Source of the DNA: Blastomonas ursincola
Lineage (GTDB): Bacteria > Pseudomonadota > Alphaproteobacteria > Sphingomonadales > Sphingomonadaceae
Assembly (NCBI RefSeq): GCF_013607875.1
Contig: NZ_VDES01000001.1
Coordinates: 124,001 to 188,000, forward strand
Reading direction: 5' to 3'
Length of the DNA: 64,000 bases
In this document: piece by piece, positions 1-6,997 of the stretch
Numbering within the stretch: position 1 is the stretch's first letter
Layout of the letters: every line of letters starts with the position of its first letter
Notes under the pieces: model-generated
Seen by the model: the letters and a program-made list of their open reading frames with translations, nothing else
Database searches by the model: none
What the model was told of the DNA's origin: nothing
Program-made: the position numbers and the translations under genes

Positions 1-1030
1 GCCGCAGCTGGTCGTAGCTCAGTCCGAGCGCCTTGGCGGTCTGGCGCTGGTTGTAGCGGTGGCGGGCGAGCGCCGCCTGCAGGATTCGCTTCTCGTGCGC
101 ATCGACCGCGCCGCGCAGATCGTCGATCGCGTCAAAATTGAGCGTCTGGTCCATCGTCGCGCGCACGCCGGGATCGGACAGCGCGGCGTCGATCACCTCG
201 TCGCAGGGCGATTCAGCGCCCGCAGGGCCGCCCGAGCGCGTCATTGGCTTGGGCTTCCACGGCGATTCGAACGGATCGAACACGATATGGTCGACCGGCC
301 TCTCGAAATCGTCCCAGCGATAGACCGCGCGCTCGACGACATTGCGCAGTTCGCGAACATTGCCCGGCCAGTCGTGCCGCTGCATCGCCTCGGTCGCCAT
401 CGGGCCGAAGCCGGGCCACCGGTCCCAGTCGAGCTCGGCCGCCATGCGCCGCCCGAAAAAATCGGCGAGCACCATCACATCGCCCTCGCGCGCGCGCAGC
501 GGCGGCAGGGTCACCACCTCGAACGACAGCCGGTCGAGCAAATCAGCGCGGAAGCGGCCCTTGTCGACCAGTTCGGGCAAATGCTCGTTGGTCGCCGCGA
601 CGATGCGCACATCGACCTTGATCGAGCGCGACGAGCCAATCCGCGTCACCTCGCCATATTCGACCGCGCGCAGCAGCCGCTCCTGCGCGCCCATGCTGAG
701 CGTAGCAAGCTCGTCGAGGAACAATGTGCCGCCGTCGGCCTCCTCGAACCGGCCCTGACGCGCGCGGGTCGCACCGGTGAACGCACCGGCCTCGTGCCCG
801 AACAGCTCGGCCTCGATCAGCGTTTCGGGAAGCGCGGCGCAGTTCAGCGTGATCAGTGGGCCGTCCCAGCGCGAGGACAGGCGGTGGAGACGCTCGGCAA
901 TCAGTTCCTTGCCCGTGCCGCGCTCTCCGATGACGAGCACAGGGCGGTTGAGCATGGCCGCGCGGCTGGCGCGTTCGACCGCGTCCAGAAACGCCCCCGA
1001 TTCCCCGATGAACTGACTGCCCCGTTCCAT
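1..1030 (-). CDS. pspF: PspF, sigma-54-dependent activator of the phage shock operon (C-terminus cut by window edge)
   Basis: This is a bacterial enhancer-binding protein that uses ATP to open sigma-54 promoters. Reading leftward from ATG at 1030 it shows an AAA+ domain with Walker A GERGTGKE (about residues 33-40), the sigma-54 contact loop GAFTGA, and the Walker B region GGTLFLDE. The C-terminal Fis-type helix-turn-helix ends at the window edge (GLSYDQLR), so probably only about ten residues are missing. There is no N-terminal receiver or GAF domain; the AAA+ domain begins almost at residue 1, which is characteristic of PspF, a protein held in check by direct PspA binding. It is divergent from the psp operon and its sigma-54 promoter, which fixes the assignment. 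No clear ribosome site precedes the ATG, but no other in-frame start lies just upstream. Confidence 0.93.
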   Translation of the reverse strand, partial: MERGSQFIGESGAFLDAVERASRAAMLNRPVLVIGERGTGKELIAERLHRLSSRWDGPLITLNCAALPETLIEAELFGHEAGAFTGATRARQGRFEEADGGTLFLDELATLSMGAQERLLRAVEYGEVTRIGSSRSIKVDVRIVAATNEHLPELVDKGRFRADLLDRLSFEVVTLPPLRAREGDVMVLADFFGRRMAAELDWDRWPGFGPMATEAMQRHDWPGNVRELRNVVERAVYRWDDFERPVDHIVFDPFESPWKPKPMTRSGGPAGAESPCDEVIDAALSDPGVRATMDQTLNFDAIDDLRGAVDAHEKRILQAALARHRYNQRQTAKALGLSYDQLR

Positions 1031-1130
1031 GCGCCAAGAGATAGTGCAAAATCCCAACTCGTGGCAATCCTAACCAACAGCTTCGTTCAGCTAAAATTTC
1101 AAGATGTTGATATTGAACACTTTTTCTGTT

Positions 1131-1146
1131 TGGCACGCTCTCTGCA
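1131..1146 (+). promoter_or_regulatory. Sigma-54 promoter of the psp operon
   Basis: TGGCACG-N4-CTGCA matches the sigma-54 consensus TGGCACG-N4-TTGCA with one mismatch. The -24 GG and -12 GC are exactly 12 bases apart. It lies between divergent pspF and the psp genes and would start transcription near 1157. Half-site-like CTAAC (around 1070) and GCTAA (around 1090) upstream could be part of a PspF enhancer, but that is a guess. Confidence 0.85.
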
Positions 1147-1192
1147 ATGCTTCTGGCAACACCGACACAAAGCGGTCCAAGGGAGAAAGACA

Positions 1193-1393
1193 GTGAAAAC
1201 CACCCATGCTTCGAACGCGAACAGCCAGGATCAGGACAATGTCCTCAAGTCCACGCTGATCACCACGGTCGCCGCACTGGCGCTGATCACCACGCTGTTT
1301 CTCACCGCCTTTGCGAGCATCGAGGCTGCCGCCTCGCCCGTCCATCATAACGGAGATGCCCGCGCACTCGTTTCCGTCCGGTACCTTGCCTGA
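1193..1393 (+). CDS. Small single-pass membrane protein, first gene of the psp transcript
   Basis: A GTG-started frame of 66 residues preceded by a good Shine-Dalgarno sequence (GGGAG at about 1181-1185). The product has a polar N-terminus, one hydrophobic helix (about residues 20-45, rich in Leu, Ala and Thr) and a short polar tail. It is the first gene behind the sigma-54 promoter at 1131-1146 and sits 126 bases ahead of pspA, so it should be induced with the Psp response. I do not recognise its family. The same frame is open far upstream into antisense pspF sequence, but only the segment after the promoter and ribosome site is believable. It could be a PspD-like accessory peptide or a leader with no conserved role. 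Confidence 0.6.
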   Translation: MKTTHASNANSQDQDNVLKSTLITTVAALALITTLFLTAFASIEAAASPVHHNGDARALVSVRYLA

Positions 1394-1398
1394 CGGAT

Positions 1399-1439
1399 TT
1401 GGCCGGGACGCTTACCCCCCCTTGCCCCGTCCCGGCCAA
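1399..1439 (+). other. 12-bp perfect inverted repeat ahead of pspA
   Basis: TTGGCCGGGACG (1399-1410) is perfectly complementary to 1428-1439, with a C-rich 17-base loop. No T-run follows, so it is not a standard terminator. It lies between the small leader gene and pspA and could partly terminate, stabilise or process the transcript. Confidence 0.6.
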
Positions 1440-1519
1440 TCACTTTCCACTGCACTGCAAAAGGGGGTAAGGTAGACTTGGATCCGGTCCGCCTGAATTT
1501 ACGAAACGGAGTTTTGGCC

Positions 1520-2206
1520 ATGGGAATTTTCTCTCGCACCCGCGATATCATCGCAGCGAACGTTACCGAACTGCTCGACAAGGCCGAAGACCCGGCAAAG
1601 ATGATCCGCATGATCATCCTGGAGATGGAAGAGACGCTGGTAGAGGTCCGCGCCTCGGCTGCCCGCACCATTGCCGATCAGAAGGAAATGAAGCGGCACG
1701 TCAACAAGCTGGAGCAGCTGCAGGCCGACTGGACCGACAAGGCGGAACTCGCGCTGTCCAAGGACCGTGAGGACCTGGCCCGCGCCGCGCTGCTCGAGAA
1801 GAAGAAGGCTGCCGACATGGCCGATCAGCTCAACGTCGAAATCGCGGTGCTCGATGACGCCCTGCGCGCTTCGGAACAGGATATCGCCAAGCTGCAGGCC
1901 AAGCTGCGCGAGGCCCGGATGCGCCAGAACAACATCATGAGCCGCCTGGAAAGCGCCGAGAACCGCGTCAAGCTGCGCACCATGTACAATGGCGACAAGG
2001 TCCGCGAAGCATTCAGCCGCTTTGACCTGCTCGAGCGCCGCGTCGACATGGCCGAGGGCCGCGCCGATGCGCTGGGCATGGCCGAGGACGAGCGCAAGGT
2101 GCTGGGCCAGCGCAACCTCGACGACGAGTTTGCCGCGCTCGCCGATAGCGACAAGGTCGACGAGGAGCTCGAAGCCATGAAGCGCGCGCTGAAGAAGGAG
2201 GGCTGA
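1520..2206 (+). CDS. pspA: PspA, phage shock membrane-stabilising protein and PspF inhibitor
   Basis: PspA/IM30 (ESCRT-III-like) family, 228 residues. It is almost entirely alpha-helical coiled coil, with the usual N-terminus (MGIFSRTRDIIAANVTELLD) that forms the amphipathic membrane-binding helix. The family has two roles: it binds PspF to keep the operon off, and when PspB/PspC signal membrane stress it oligomerises on the inner membrane to limit proton leakage. The ATG at 1520 is chosen over an in-frame start 14 codons upstream because it gives the family N-terminus and is preceded by ACGGAG at 1505-1510. It is followed after four bases by pspB. Confidence 0.95.
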   Translation: MGIFSRTRDIIAANVTELLDKAEDPAKMIRMIILEMEETLVEVRASAARTIADQKEMKRHVNKLEQLQADWTDKAELALSKDREDLARAALLEKKKAADMADQLNVEIAVLDDALRASEQDIAKLQAKLREARMRQNNIMSRLESAENRVKLRTMYNGDKVREAFSRFDLLERRVDMAEGRADALGMAEDERKVLGQRNLDDEFAALADSDKVDEELEAMKRALKKEG

Positions 2207-2210
2207 GACG

Positions 2211-2513
2211 ATGGAAGAGGCACTTACTGCACTCATTGTGATCGGCGGCCTGTTCGTCGCCCTGCCGATCATCATCTTCCATTATATAACCAAGTGGAAA
2301 ACCGCTGCGACGCTGACGACGTCAGATGAAAGCTTGCTGGAAGAACTGCATGCGATGGCGCGCCGCCTCGACGATCGCATGGACACCGTCGAGCGGATCA
2401 TCTCCGCGGACAATCCCGACTGGCGCCCGGCGCGGCTGACCAGCTCGGACGACCAAGACGATTACGGCCTGGAACAGGTCGAGCGCCTGCTGAAGGAAAG
2501 GGTGAGGAAATGA
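2211..2513 (+). CDS. pspB: PspB, envelope stress membrane protein
   Basis: 100 residues. There is one N-terminal membrane helix (about residues 4-24) and a cytoplasmic coiled coil with the PspB signature RMDTVERIISADNPDW (about 56-71). This matches, from memory, the RIQxLExILDxEHPxW segment of enterobacterial PspB. A poorly conserved acidic tail follows, making it somewhat longer than the roughly 75-residue E. coli protein. PspB and PspC form the inner-membrane sensor that draws PspA off PspF. The gene starts four bases after the pspA stop, with GGAGGG at the end of pspA serving as ribosome site, and it overlaps pspC by ATGA. Confidence 0.92.
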   Translation: MEEALTALIVIGGLFVALPIIIFHYITKWKTAATLTTSDESLLEELHAMARRLDDRMDTVERIISADNPDWRPARLTSSDDQDDYGLEQVERLLKERVRK

Positions 2514-2917
2514 GCCGGCTGGACAAGTATAAGTATGACGCCCCCGCTCCGCGCAAGACCAAGTTCTACCGCGACAAGCAGAACGGCAAGTTCATGGGCG
2601 TGTGCGCCGGGATTGCCGACTATACCGGGGTCGATGTCATCTGGATCCGCGTTGCTGCTGTCCTGCTGACCCTCATGACCGGCTGGGCGCTGATGGGCTA
2701 TCTTGCCATGGGCTTTCTGGCCGAGAAGAAGCCTTCACACCTGTATCTCGACGATCAGGACCAGAAGTTCTGGCAGGGCGTGCGCCAGTCGCCGACCCGC
2801 ACCGCCCGCGACGTCAAGGCCCGGTTCCGCGAGATCGACCGCCGCCTCGCCGATGTCGAGCTTTTCTATACCGCCAAGAACACGCGTCTGGCCGACGAGA
2901 TCGAAAGCCTGCGCTGA
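2510..2917 (+). CDS. pspC: PspC, envelope stress membrane protein
   Basis: 135 residues. The PspC domain starts at about residue 17 (KFYRDKQNGKFMGVCAGIAD, then IWIRVAAVLL and a second hydrophobic run GWALMGYLAMGFL), followed by a cytoplasmic helix. The C-terminal segment IDRRLADVELFYTAKNTRLA plus DEIESLR is the coiled-coil tail known from E. coli PspC, and the same pattern recurs in the six small genes downstream. PspC works with PspB as the membrane switch that releases PspF. It overlaps pspB by four bases (ATGA), indicating coupled translation. Confidence 0.92.
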   Translation: MSRLDKYKYDAPAPRKTKFYRDKQNGKFMGVCAGIADYTGVDVIWIRVAAVLLTLMTGWALMGYLAMGFLAEKKPSHLYLDDQDQKFWQGVRQSPTRTARDVKARFREIDRRLADVELFYTAKNTRLADEIESLR

Positions 2918-2956
2918 TCAGGGCCGGGCACAACTAAAAGGTATCAGGAGAATATC

Positions 2957-3277
2957 ATGAGCTGGGGTGGACCGGGTTTCGTCCTTACGATCATCATGCT
3001 GTCCATGGGAGCCTGGGTCATCACCACCTGGATCCGCGCCAAGCATGGCTATCCGCTCGAGGACCAGTGGACCGGTAAAGTCATTGAACGAACCGATCCT
3101 GACGCTGATCGAAAAATATCGCTGCTCACCAACGAAAACGAGCAACTGGTCGGCAAGATCGGGCGGCTGGAAGAGCGGATCGCGGTGCTGGAACGCATCG
3201 CCACCGACGCCAACAGTTCCAGCGTCCGCCTGGCCGATGAAATCGAACGCCTGCGCATCGAGAAGGACCCCGCATGA
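2957..3277 (+). CDS. Psp-associated small membrane coiled-coil protein 1 (PspB-like)
   Basis: 106 residues: one membrane helix (about 7-25), a juxtamembrane stretch TWIRAKHGYPLEDQW, then a coiled coil with RLEERIAVLERIATD and, further on, RLADEIERLR. The coil pattern R-x-x-LERI-x-TD...LA-x-EIE-x-LR is shared with PspC and the neighbours downstream. The start has a strong ribosome site (AGGAG at about 2947). It lies 39 bases after pspC and overlaps the next gene by ATGA. No experimental function is known to me. Position and architecture suggest an additional membrane partner of the PspA/B/C complex. It is most similar to the next gene, with which it shares the GYPLE juxtamembrane motif. Confidence 0.82.
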   Translation: MSWGGPGFVLTIIMLSMGAWVITTWIRAKHGYPLEDQWTGKVIERTDPDADRKISLLTNENEQLVGKIGRLEERIAVLERIATDANSSSVRLADEIERLRIEKDPA

Positions 3278-3600
3278 CCGAGAAGATGATGTTGTTCCAG
3301 ACGCTGGGCCCGATCATTTCGATCGTGGTCGCCATCGGCACCGCCGGATGGGTCGCCAATACCTGGCTGCGGATCAAGAACGGCTATCCGCTCGAAAGCA
3401 GCTGGGGCAAGCCGATCTATCCCAAGGCGGACCTGGAATCGGTCGAGCGGATCAAGTTGCTGAGCCAGGAAAACGCCCAGCTGCGCGCCGAACTGGGTTC
3501 GATCAAGGACCGCCTTGGCAATGTCGAGCGCATCGTCACCGATGATGCGCACCGCCTGACCCACGAGATCGAGGCGCTGCGCGACAAGCGGGCCAACTGA
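3274..3600 (+). CDS. Psp-associated small membrane coiled-coil protein 2
   Basis: 108 residues: a membrane helix at about 9-29, juxtamembrane TWLRIKNGYPLESSWGKP, then a coil with LKD-type heptads ending RLGNVERIVTDDAHRLTHEI plus EALR. It is clearly a tandem duplicate of the preceding gene: both carry W-[IL]-R-x-K-x-GYPLE-x-x-W, the LL-x-x-EN-x-QL coil start and the ERI-x-TD block. Translation is probably coupled, because its ATG overlaps the previous stop. The predicted role is the same: an inner-membrane protein with a cytoplasmic coiled coil that could pair with PspB, PspC or its paralogues. Confidence 0.82.
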   Translation: MTEKMMLFQTLGPIISIVVAIGTAGWVANTWLRIKNGYPLESSWGKPIYPKADLESVERIKLLSQENAQLRAELGSIKDRLGNVERIVTDDAHRLTHEIEALRDKRAN

Positions 3601-3642
3601 TAACCGAGCGATCGCTTCGCGCGGCGCAGCCAGGGGATTACC

Positions 3643-3909
3643 ATGCCAGATTGGATCTTGTTCTTCATGATTGTGGTCGGCCTTCCCGTTCTGGTGGGCA
3701 CGATGGGCGACGCGTACAGGCGGCACCTCAAGTTCAAGGAAAAGCAGCTTGAGGCGTTCAACAAGGAAACCGCGGAAAAGGCCGCACGCTATGCGGCCCA
3801 GACCGAACGGCTGGAGCAACGGGTGCGGACGCTCGAACGGATCATCACCGATGGCCGCAGCGACCTTGCCCAGCAGATCGAGGATCTGCGCGACGCGCCG
3901 CTGAACTGA
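3643..3909 (+). CDS. Psp-associated small membrane coiled-coil protein 3
   Basis: 88 residues: an N-terminal membrane helix (about 4-21), a basic linker (DAYRRHLKFKEKQLEAFNKE), then the coil RLEQRVRTLERIITDGRSDL followed by AQQIEDLR. The RTLERIITDGR block is nearly identical to that of the next gene, marking another tandem duplicate pair. The gene starts 42 bases after the previous stop, with a GGGG ribosome site. It lacks the GYPLE motif of proteins 1 and 2. No family beyond PspB/PspC-like can be named. Confidence 0.82.
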   Translation: MPDWILFFMIVVGLPVLVGTMGDAYRRHLKFKEKQLEAFNKETAEKAARYAAQTERLEQRVRTLERIITDGRSDLAQQIEDLRDAPLN

Positions 3910-3932
3910 CAGAATATACGGGGGTATTTGAA

Positions 3933-4193
3933 ATGTTCGATCTCGATGCGCTGCTGGTCCTCATCCCGCTGGCTCCGTTCATGCTGGGCGGGCTTGCGAT
4001 CTGGACCAAGCATCAGCGCAAGACATTGGAATTGCAGATCGAACTGGCCAAGGCACAGGCCGCCGTCCGACCGGCTGTCGATGACCGGACAGAGCAGCGC
4101 CTGCGCACGCTCGAGCGGATCATCACCGATGGCCGGGGCCGTGACGATCTGGCCCAGCAGATCGAAAATCTTCGCGCCAAGCAGCTGAGCTGA
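3933..4193 (+). CDS. Psp-associated small membrane coiled-coil protein 4
   Basis: 86 residues: a membrane helix at about 6-24 with several prolines (LVLIPLAPFMLGGLAIW), a basic turn (TKHQRK), then a coil ending QRLRTLERIITDGRGRDDLA followed by QQIENLR. The C-terminal half closely matches protein 3, with a two-residue insertion after TDGR. The start follows ACGGGGGT at a sensible spacing, 23 bases after the preceding gene. Its place in the run of same-strand genes makes co-transcription from the sigma-54 promoter likely. Confidence 0.82.
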   Translation: MFDLDALLVLIPLAPFMLGGLAIWTKHQRKTLELQIELAKAQAAVRPAVDDRTEQRLRTLERIITDGRGRDDLAQQIENLRAKQLS

Positions 4194-4210
4194 CAGCAGG
4201 GAAATACAGA

Positions 4211-4486
4211 ATGTTCGACAATCCTTTCTCCATGGTCGTCGCGATCGTCTTCATCGTCATGATCGCAAACGTGCTGAAAGCCCGGTACAAGGCGCAGCAC
4301 GGCATCGTCGAGGACGCGATGGGCAACCAGAAGCGCACCACCCTTGCGGACAATGCCGAAACGCAGCGGCTGCGCGAAGACGTCCGCGCTCTGAAGGAGC
4401 GCGTTCAGGTGCTGGAGCGCGTGATTACCGATCAGCGTCAGACCAGCGATCTGAGCCTTGAAATCGAGAAGCTGCGCGACCGCTGA
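4211..4486 (+). CDS. Psp-associated small membrane coiled-coil protein 5
   Basis: 91 residues: a membrane helix at about 6-21, juxtamembrane KARYKAQHGIVEDAMGN (compare RAKHGYPLED in protein 1), and a long coil with LKERVQVLERVITDQRQTSD then LSLEIEKLR. It combines the juxtamembrane style of proteins 1 and 2 with the TDQR/TDGR coil of 3 and 4, supporting common descent of the whole group. It starts 17 bases after the previous stop with CAGGGA upstream. Confidence 0.82.
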   Translation: MFDNPFSMVVAIVFIVMIANVLKARYKAQHGIVEDAMGNQKRTTLADNAETQRLREDVRALKERVQVLERVITDQRQTSDLSLEIEKLRDR

Positions 4487-4537
4487 GGCGGACACGCACA
4501 TCACCAACCGGGCGGCGGGGGCCGTAAAGGGAAGAAG

Positions 4538-4777
4538 ATGGAAAGCGCCTATCTGTACATGACCGTGGCAATGTCGGCCTTGCTTGGGGTTGCCCTGGTT
4601 TCATCGACCATGCTGCGCGGTTGGCGCGAATGGCTGGCGTTCAAGCGCCACGAAATGGAGGCGCACGCGCCGCGCCATGACGGCGGGTCGCCTTCCACCC
4701 ATTCGCGGATCGAGATCGCCGATCTCAAGGAACGCATCCGCAAGCTCGAAGCCATCGCCGCCGGGGTGGAGCTGTAA
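4538..4777 (+). CDS. Psp-associated small membrane coiled-coil protein 6 (short tail)
   Basis: 79 residues: a membrane helix at about 5-24, an amphipathic stretch WREWLAFKRHEMEAH, a Ser/Gly-rich linker, then a short coil IADLKERIRKLEAIAAGVEL. It keeps the first half of the shared motif (LKERI-x-x-LEAI) but lacks the TD...EIE-x-LR half, so it is the most divergent and resembles PspB more than the others do. The start is preceded by AGGGAAGAAG. It is the last gene of the run; sufE follows after about 50 bases. Confidence 0.78.
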   Translation: MESAYLYMTVAMSALLGVALVSSTMLRGWREWLAFKRHEMEAHAPRHDGGSPSTHSRIEIADLKERIRKLEAIAAGVEL

Positions 4778-4828
4778 TTTGCGCGCGGCGGGGTGACTTT
4801 GCCCTGCCGCGTCGCTATCTGCGCCGCC

Positions 4829-5248
4829 ATGACGAGCGCACCTGCAAGCATTGCCGATCTGGCGGAAGAATATGAATTTCTCGATGCGGATGACCGCTAT
4901 CGGCTGATCATCGATCTCGGCCGCACGCTCGATCCGATGCCCGATGCGCTCAAGACCGACGCGACGCTGGTCCGGGGGTGCTCGGCCTCGGTCTGGGTCT
5001 ATCCCACCCGGCTCGACGACGGCCGGCTGCATTTCCTTGCCGACAGCAACGCCGCGATCACCAAGGGGATCATCGCGCTCGTCCTGCTCACCGTGCAGGA
5101 CCAAGCACCGGATGCCGTCGCTAGCGCGGACATCGAAGCCGCGCTCGCCCCGTTCGATCTGAAAAACCAGCTCTCGTCGAACCGGACGCAGGGCATTCCC
5201 AACATGATCGCACTGATCCGCGAGACGGCGGGACGTTATACGGGTTAG
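4829..5248 (+). CDS. sufE: SufE, cysteine desulfurase sulfur acceptor
   Basis: SufE accepts persulfide sulfur from the desulfurase SufS and passes it to the SufBCD scaffold during Fe-S cluster assembly in the cytoplasm. The 139-residue product has the SufE fold signatures EYEFLDADDRYRLIIDLG and LVRGCSASVWV. The acceptor cysteine falls at residue 51 with this start, the same number as in E. coli SufE. The C-terminal block LSSNRTQGIPNMIALIRE is also typical. An upstream in-frame start (4793) would add 12 residues not expected in the family. No suf operon partner is adjacent. Confidence 0.92.
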   Translation: MTSAPASIADLAEEYEFLDADDRYRLIIDLGRTLDPMPDALKTDATLVRGCSASVWVYPTRLDDGRLHFLADSNAAITKGIIALVLLTVQDQAPDAVASADIEAALAPFDLKNQLSSNRTQGIPNMIALIRETAGRYTG

Positions 5249-5330
5249 CCTGTGGCCTGCCCCTTTCGTCAACCTGGACGTGTTTGAGGGTCCATTGATC
5301 GTCTTGGAGCTTCGGCGAATGGGGCAAGAT

Positions 5331-5357
5331 GGATCATGAAACAAGTTCAGGATGACG
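5331..5357. repeat. Intergenic palindromic repeat (REP-like)
   Basis: The sequence GGATCATGAAACAAGTTCAG followed by GATGACG contains the imperfect palindrome TGAA...TTCA flanked by GGATC and GATGACG. From memory, the form CGTCATCCTGAACTTGTTTCA is a common dispersed intergenic repeat in sphingomonads. It lies between sufE and hslO, where no gene is found. Confidence 0.5.
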
Positions 5358-5412
5358 GGTTGGGGCCGGGTGCCGTTTGACGCTTCGACATCTCGACACC
5401 ATATAGCCACCC

Positions 5413-6312
5413 ATGAGCACCGCCTTCGACACTCCGCCCGTCCATTTCACTCTTCCCGGCCAGGATGCGCGCGGGCGGTTCGTGCGGCTGGACAGCGTGT
5501 TGCGCGAAATCCTCGCTGCGCACGATTACCCCACCTGCATCAAGCTCGTCCTCGCCGAGGCGATCACCATCTGCGCGCTGATCGGGTCGCTGATGAAGCA
5601 GGATGGCGGCCAGGTCACCATCCAGGCGCAGACCGAGGGCGGCATCGTCGAGCTGCTGGTCGTCGATTATCGCGGCGGAGAGCTGCGCGGGCATGTGCGG
5701 TTCGATGCCGAGCGGCTGGCACGGTTGGGCGCGAACCCTTCGCTGTTCGCGCTGTTCGGCAAGGGCTATCTTGCCCTCACCTTCGACCAGAGCTTCGGCA
5801 AGGGCCGCTATCAGGGCATCGTCCCTCTCGACGGGGATTCGCTCGCCCAGGCGTGCGAAAGCTATTTCACCCAGTCCGAACAGGTGCCGACGATGATCCG
5901 CATCGCGATCGAGAGCGATGCCACCGGCTGCCGCAGCGCCGGCTTTCTGGTGCAGCACCTGCCCGAAGGCGAGGAAGGCCGCGAGCGACTGCATGTTCGG
6001 CTCGACCATCCGCAATGGGAGCATGTTTCCATCCTTGCGGGCACGCTCAGCCATGGCGAGATGCTCGATCCGGCCCTGAGCGGGCGCGACATCCTGTGGC
6101 GGCTGTTCCACGAGGAGGACGAGGTGCGCACCGTGGATGGCGCGCCGCTGGTCAAGGGTTGCCGCTGCAATATCGACCATATCCGCGATGTCATCGGCCG
6201 CTTTCCCGCAGAAGAACAGGCCGAGATGGTGGGTGAAAGCGGCACGATCGCGGTCGATTGCGCCTTCTGTTCGCGCATTTTCCATATCGAGCCGGTCACG
6301 CCTGCAGGCTGA
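5413..6312 (+). CDS. hslO: Hsp33, redox-regulated holdase chaperone
   Basis: Hsp33 protects unfolding proteins during oxidative stress; its zinc-bound cysteines oxidise to disulfides and switch on the holdase. The 299-residue protein keeps the C-terminal zinc motif CxC...CxxC (GCRCN near residue 250 and VDCAFC near 285) and the N-terminal substrate-binding domain (LAEAITICALIGSLMKQDGG, YRGGELRGHVRFD). Length and domain order are as usual for the family. The ATG at 5413 leads straight into the domain. It is a lone gene, with intergenic DNA on both sides. Confidence 0.94.
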   Translation: MSTAFDTPPVHFTLPGQDARGRFVRLDSVLREILAAHDYPTCIKLVLAEAITICALIGSLMKQDGGQVTIQAQTEGGIVELLVVDYRGGELRGHVRFDAERLARLGANPSLFALFGKGYLALTFDQSFGKGRYQGIVPLDGDSLAQACESYFTQSEQVPTMIRIAIESDATGCRSAGFLVQHLPEGEEGRERLHVRLDHPQWEHVSILAGTLSHGEMLDPALSGRDILWRLFHEEDEVRTVDGAPLVKGCRCNIDHIRDVIGRFPAEEQAEMVGESGTIAVDCAFCSRIFHIEPVTPAG

Positions 6313-6480
6313 TCGACGCACGATCTGCGTCGCAAACCCGCCACAATTACCGGATGATTTTGCCATCATCTCACGCTAGGGCTGCGATATTGCCTGGGGC
6401 AAGAAACCTGAATCGGGTCGCACGCCATTGACTGTGCCTGCCGCGCTGAACGGCAGGAGCCAACGATAGGGTTTACCCGA

Positions 6481-6897
6481 ATGAATGCTTCCCCCACCCT
6501 TTTCAAACTGCTTGTCGTGCCCGCCATCGCACTGGGGCTTGCCTCGGTCGCCACGCGCGCCGAAGCGCCCGAACTGGCGATGCTCGGCAAGCTGCAACCG
6601 GGCCTGTGGAACCTGAAGGAACGCGGCAGCGCCGACGCCAGCGACAAGCTGTGCGTGCGCGATCTGCGCAAGCTGCTGCAGTTGCGGCACCGCGACCAGC
6701 AGTGCAGCCGCTTCGTCGTTTCGGACCTTCCCGATGAGGTAACCGTGACCTATCGCTGCCCCGGCGGCGGATCGGGCCGCACCACGATCAAATATGAAGG
6801 CCGCGGGCTGATCCAGATCGACTCACAGGGTATTGCGCAGAACTCGCCCTTCGCCTTCGCCATCGAAGGCCGTTATGCCGGCGCCTGTGACGGCTGA
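6481..6897 (+). CDS. Exported protein of unknown function (DUF3617-like)
   Basis: 138 residues with an N-terminal signal peptide (hydrophobic about 8-22; likely cleavage after ATRAEA). The mature part carries LQPGLWNLKERGS, four cysteines (C-x...C...C...C near the end) and an alternating strand pattern. The PGLW motif and spaced cysteines recall the DUF3617 family of small periplasmic proteins seen in sphingomonads, but the match is by eye and uncertain. The ATG follows GGAGCC by about 20 bases, so the ribosome site is not ideal. It could be lipid-binding or structural; nothing in the neighbours decides it. Confidence 0.7.
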   Translation: MNASPTLFKLLVVPAIALGLASVATRAEAPELAMLGKLQPGLWNLKERGSADASDKLCVRDLRKLLQLRHRDQQCSRFVVSDLPDEVTVTYRCPGGGSGRTTIKYEGRGLIQIDSQGIAQNSPFAFAIEGRYAGACDG

Positions 6898-6997
6898 TCG
6901 TTAGCGCGGCTGCACCATTTCTTAACCATCGCCGGGTTATGACCGTCGCGTGCCGGACTCGGTACGCTTTCCTCCATTCAGGTCGTGAGACCTCACT

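Noticed and set aside
59-1192. Plus-strand open frame continuing into the 66-residue leader gene
   Set aside because: It covers pspF in antisense and crosses the sigma-54 promoter; only the part after the GTG at 1193 follows the promoter and a ribosome site.
2957-4777. The six small genes considered as one broken large gene
   Set aside because: Each has its own start, most with clear ribosome sites, its own membrane helix and its own stop; the repeated architecture argues for duplication rather than frameshifting.
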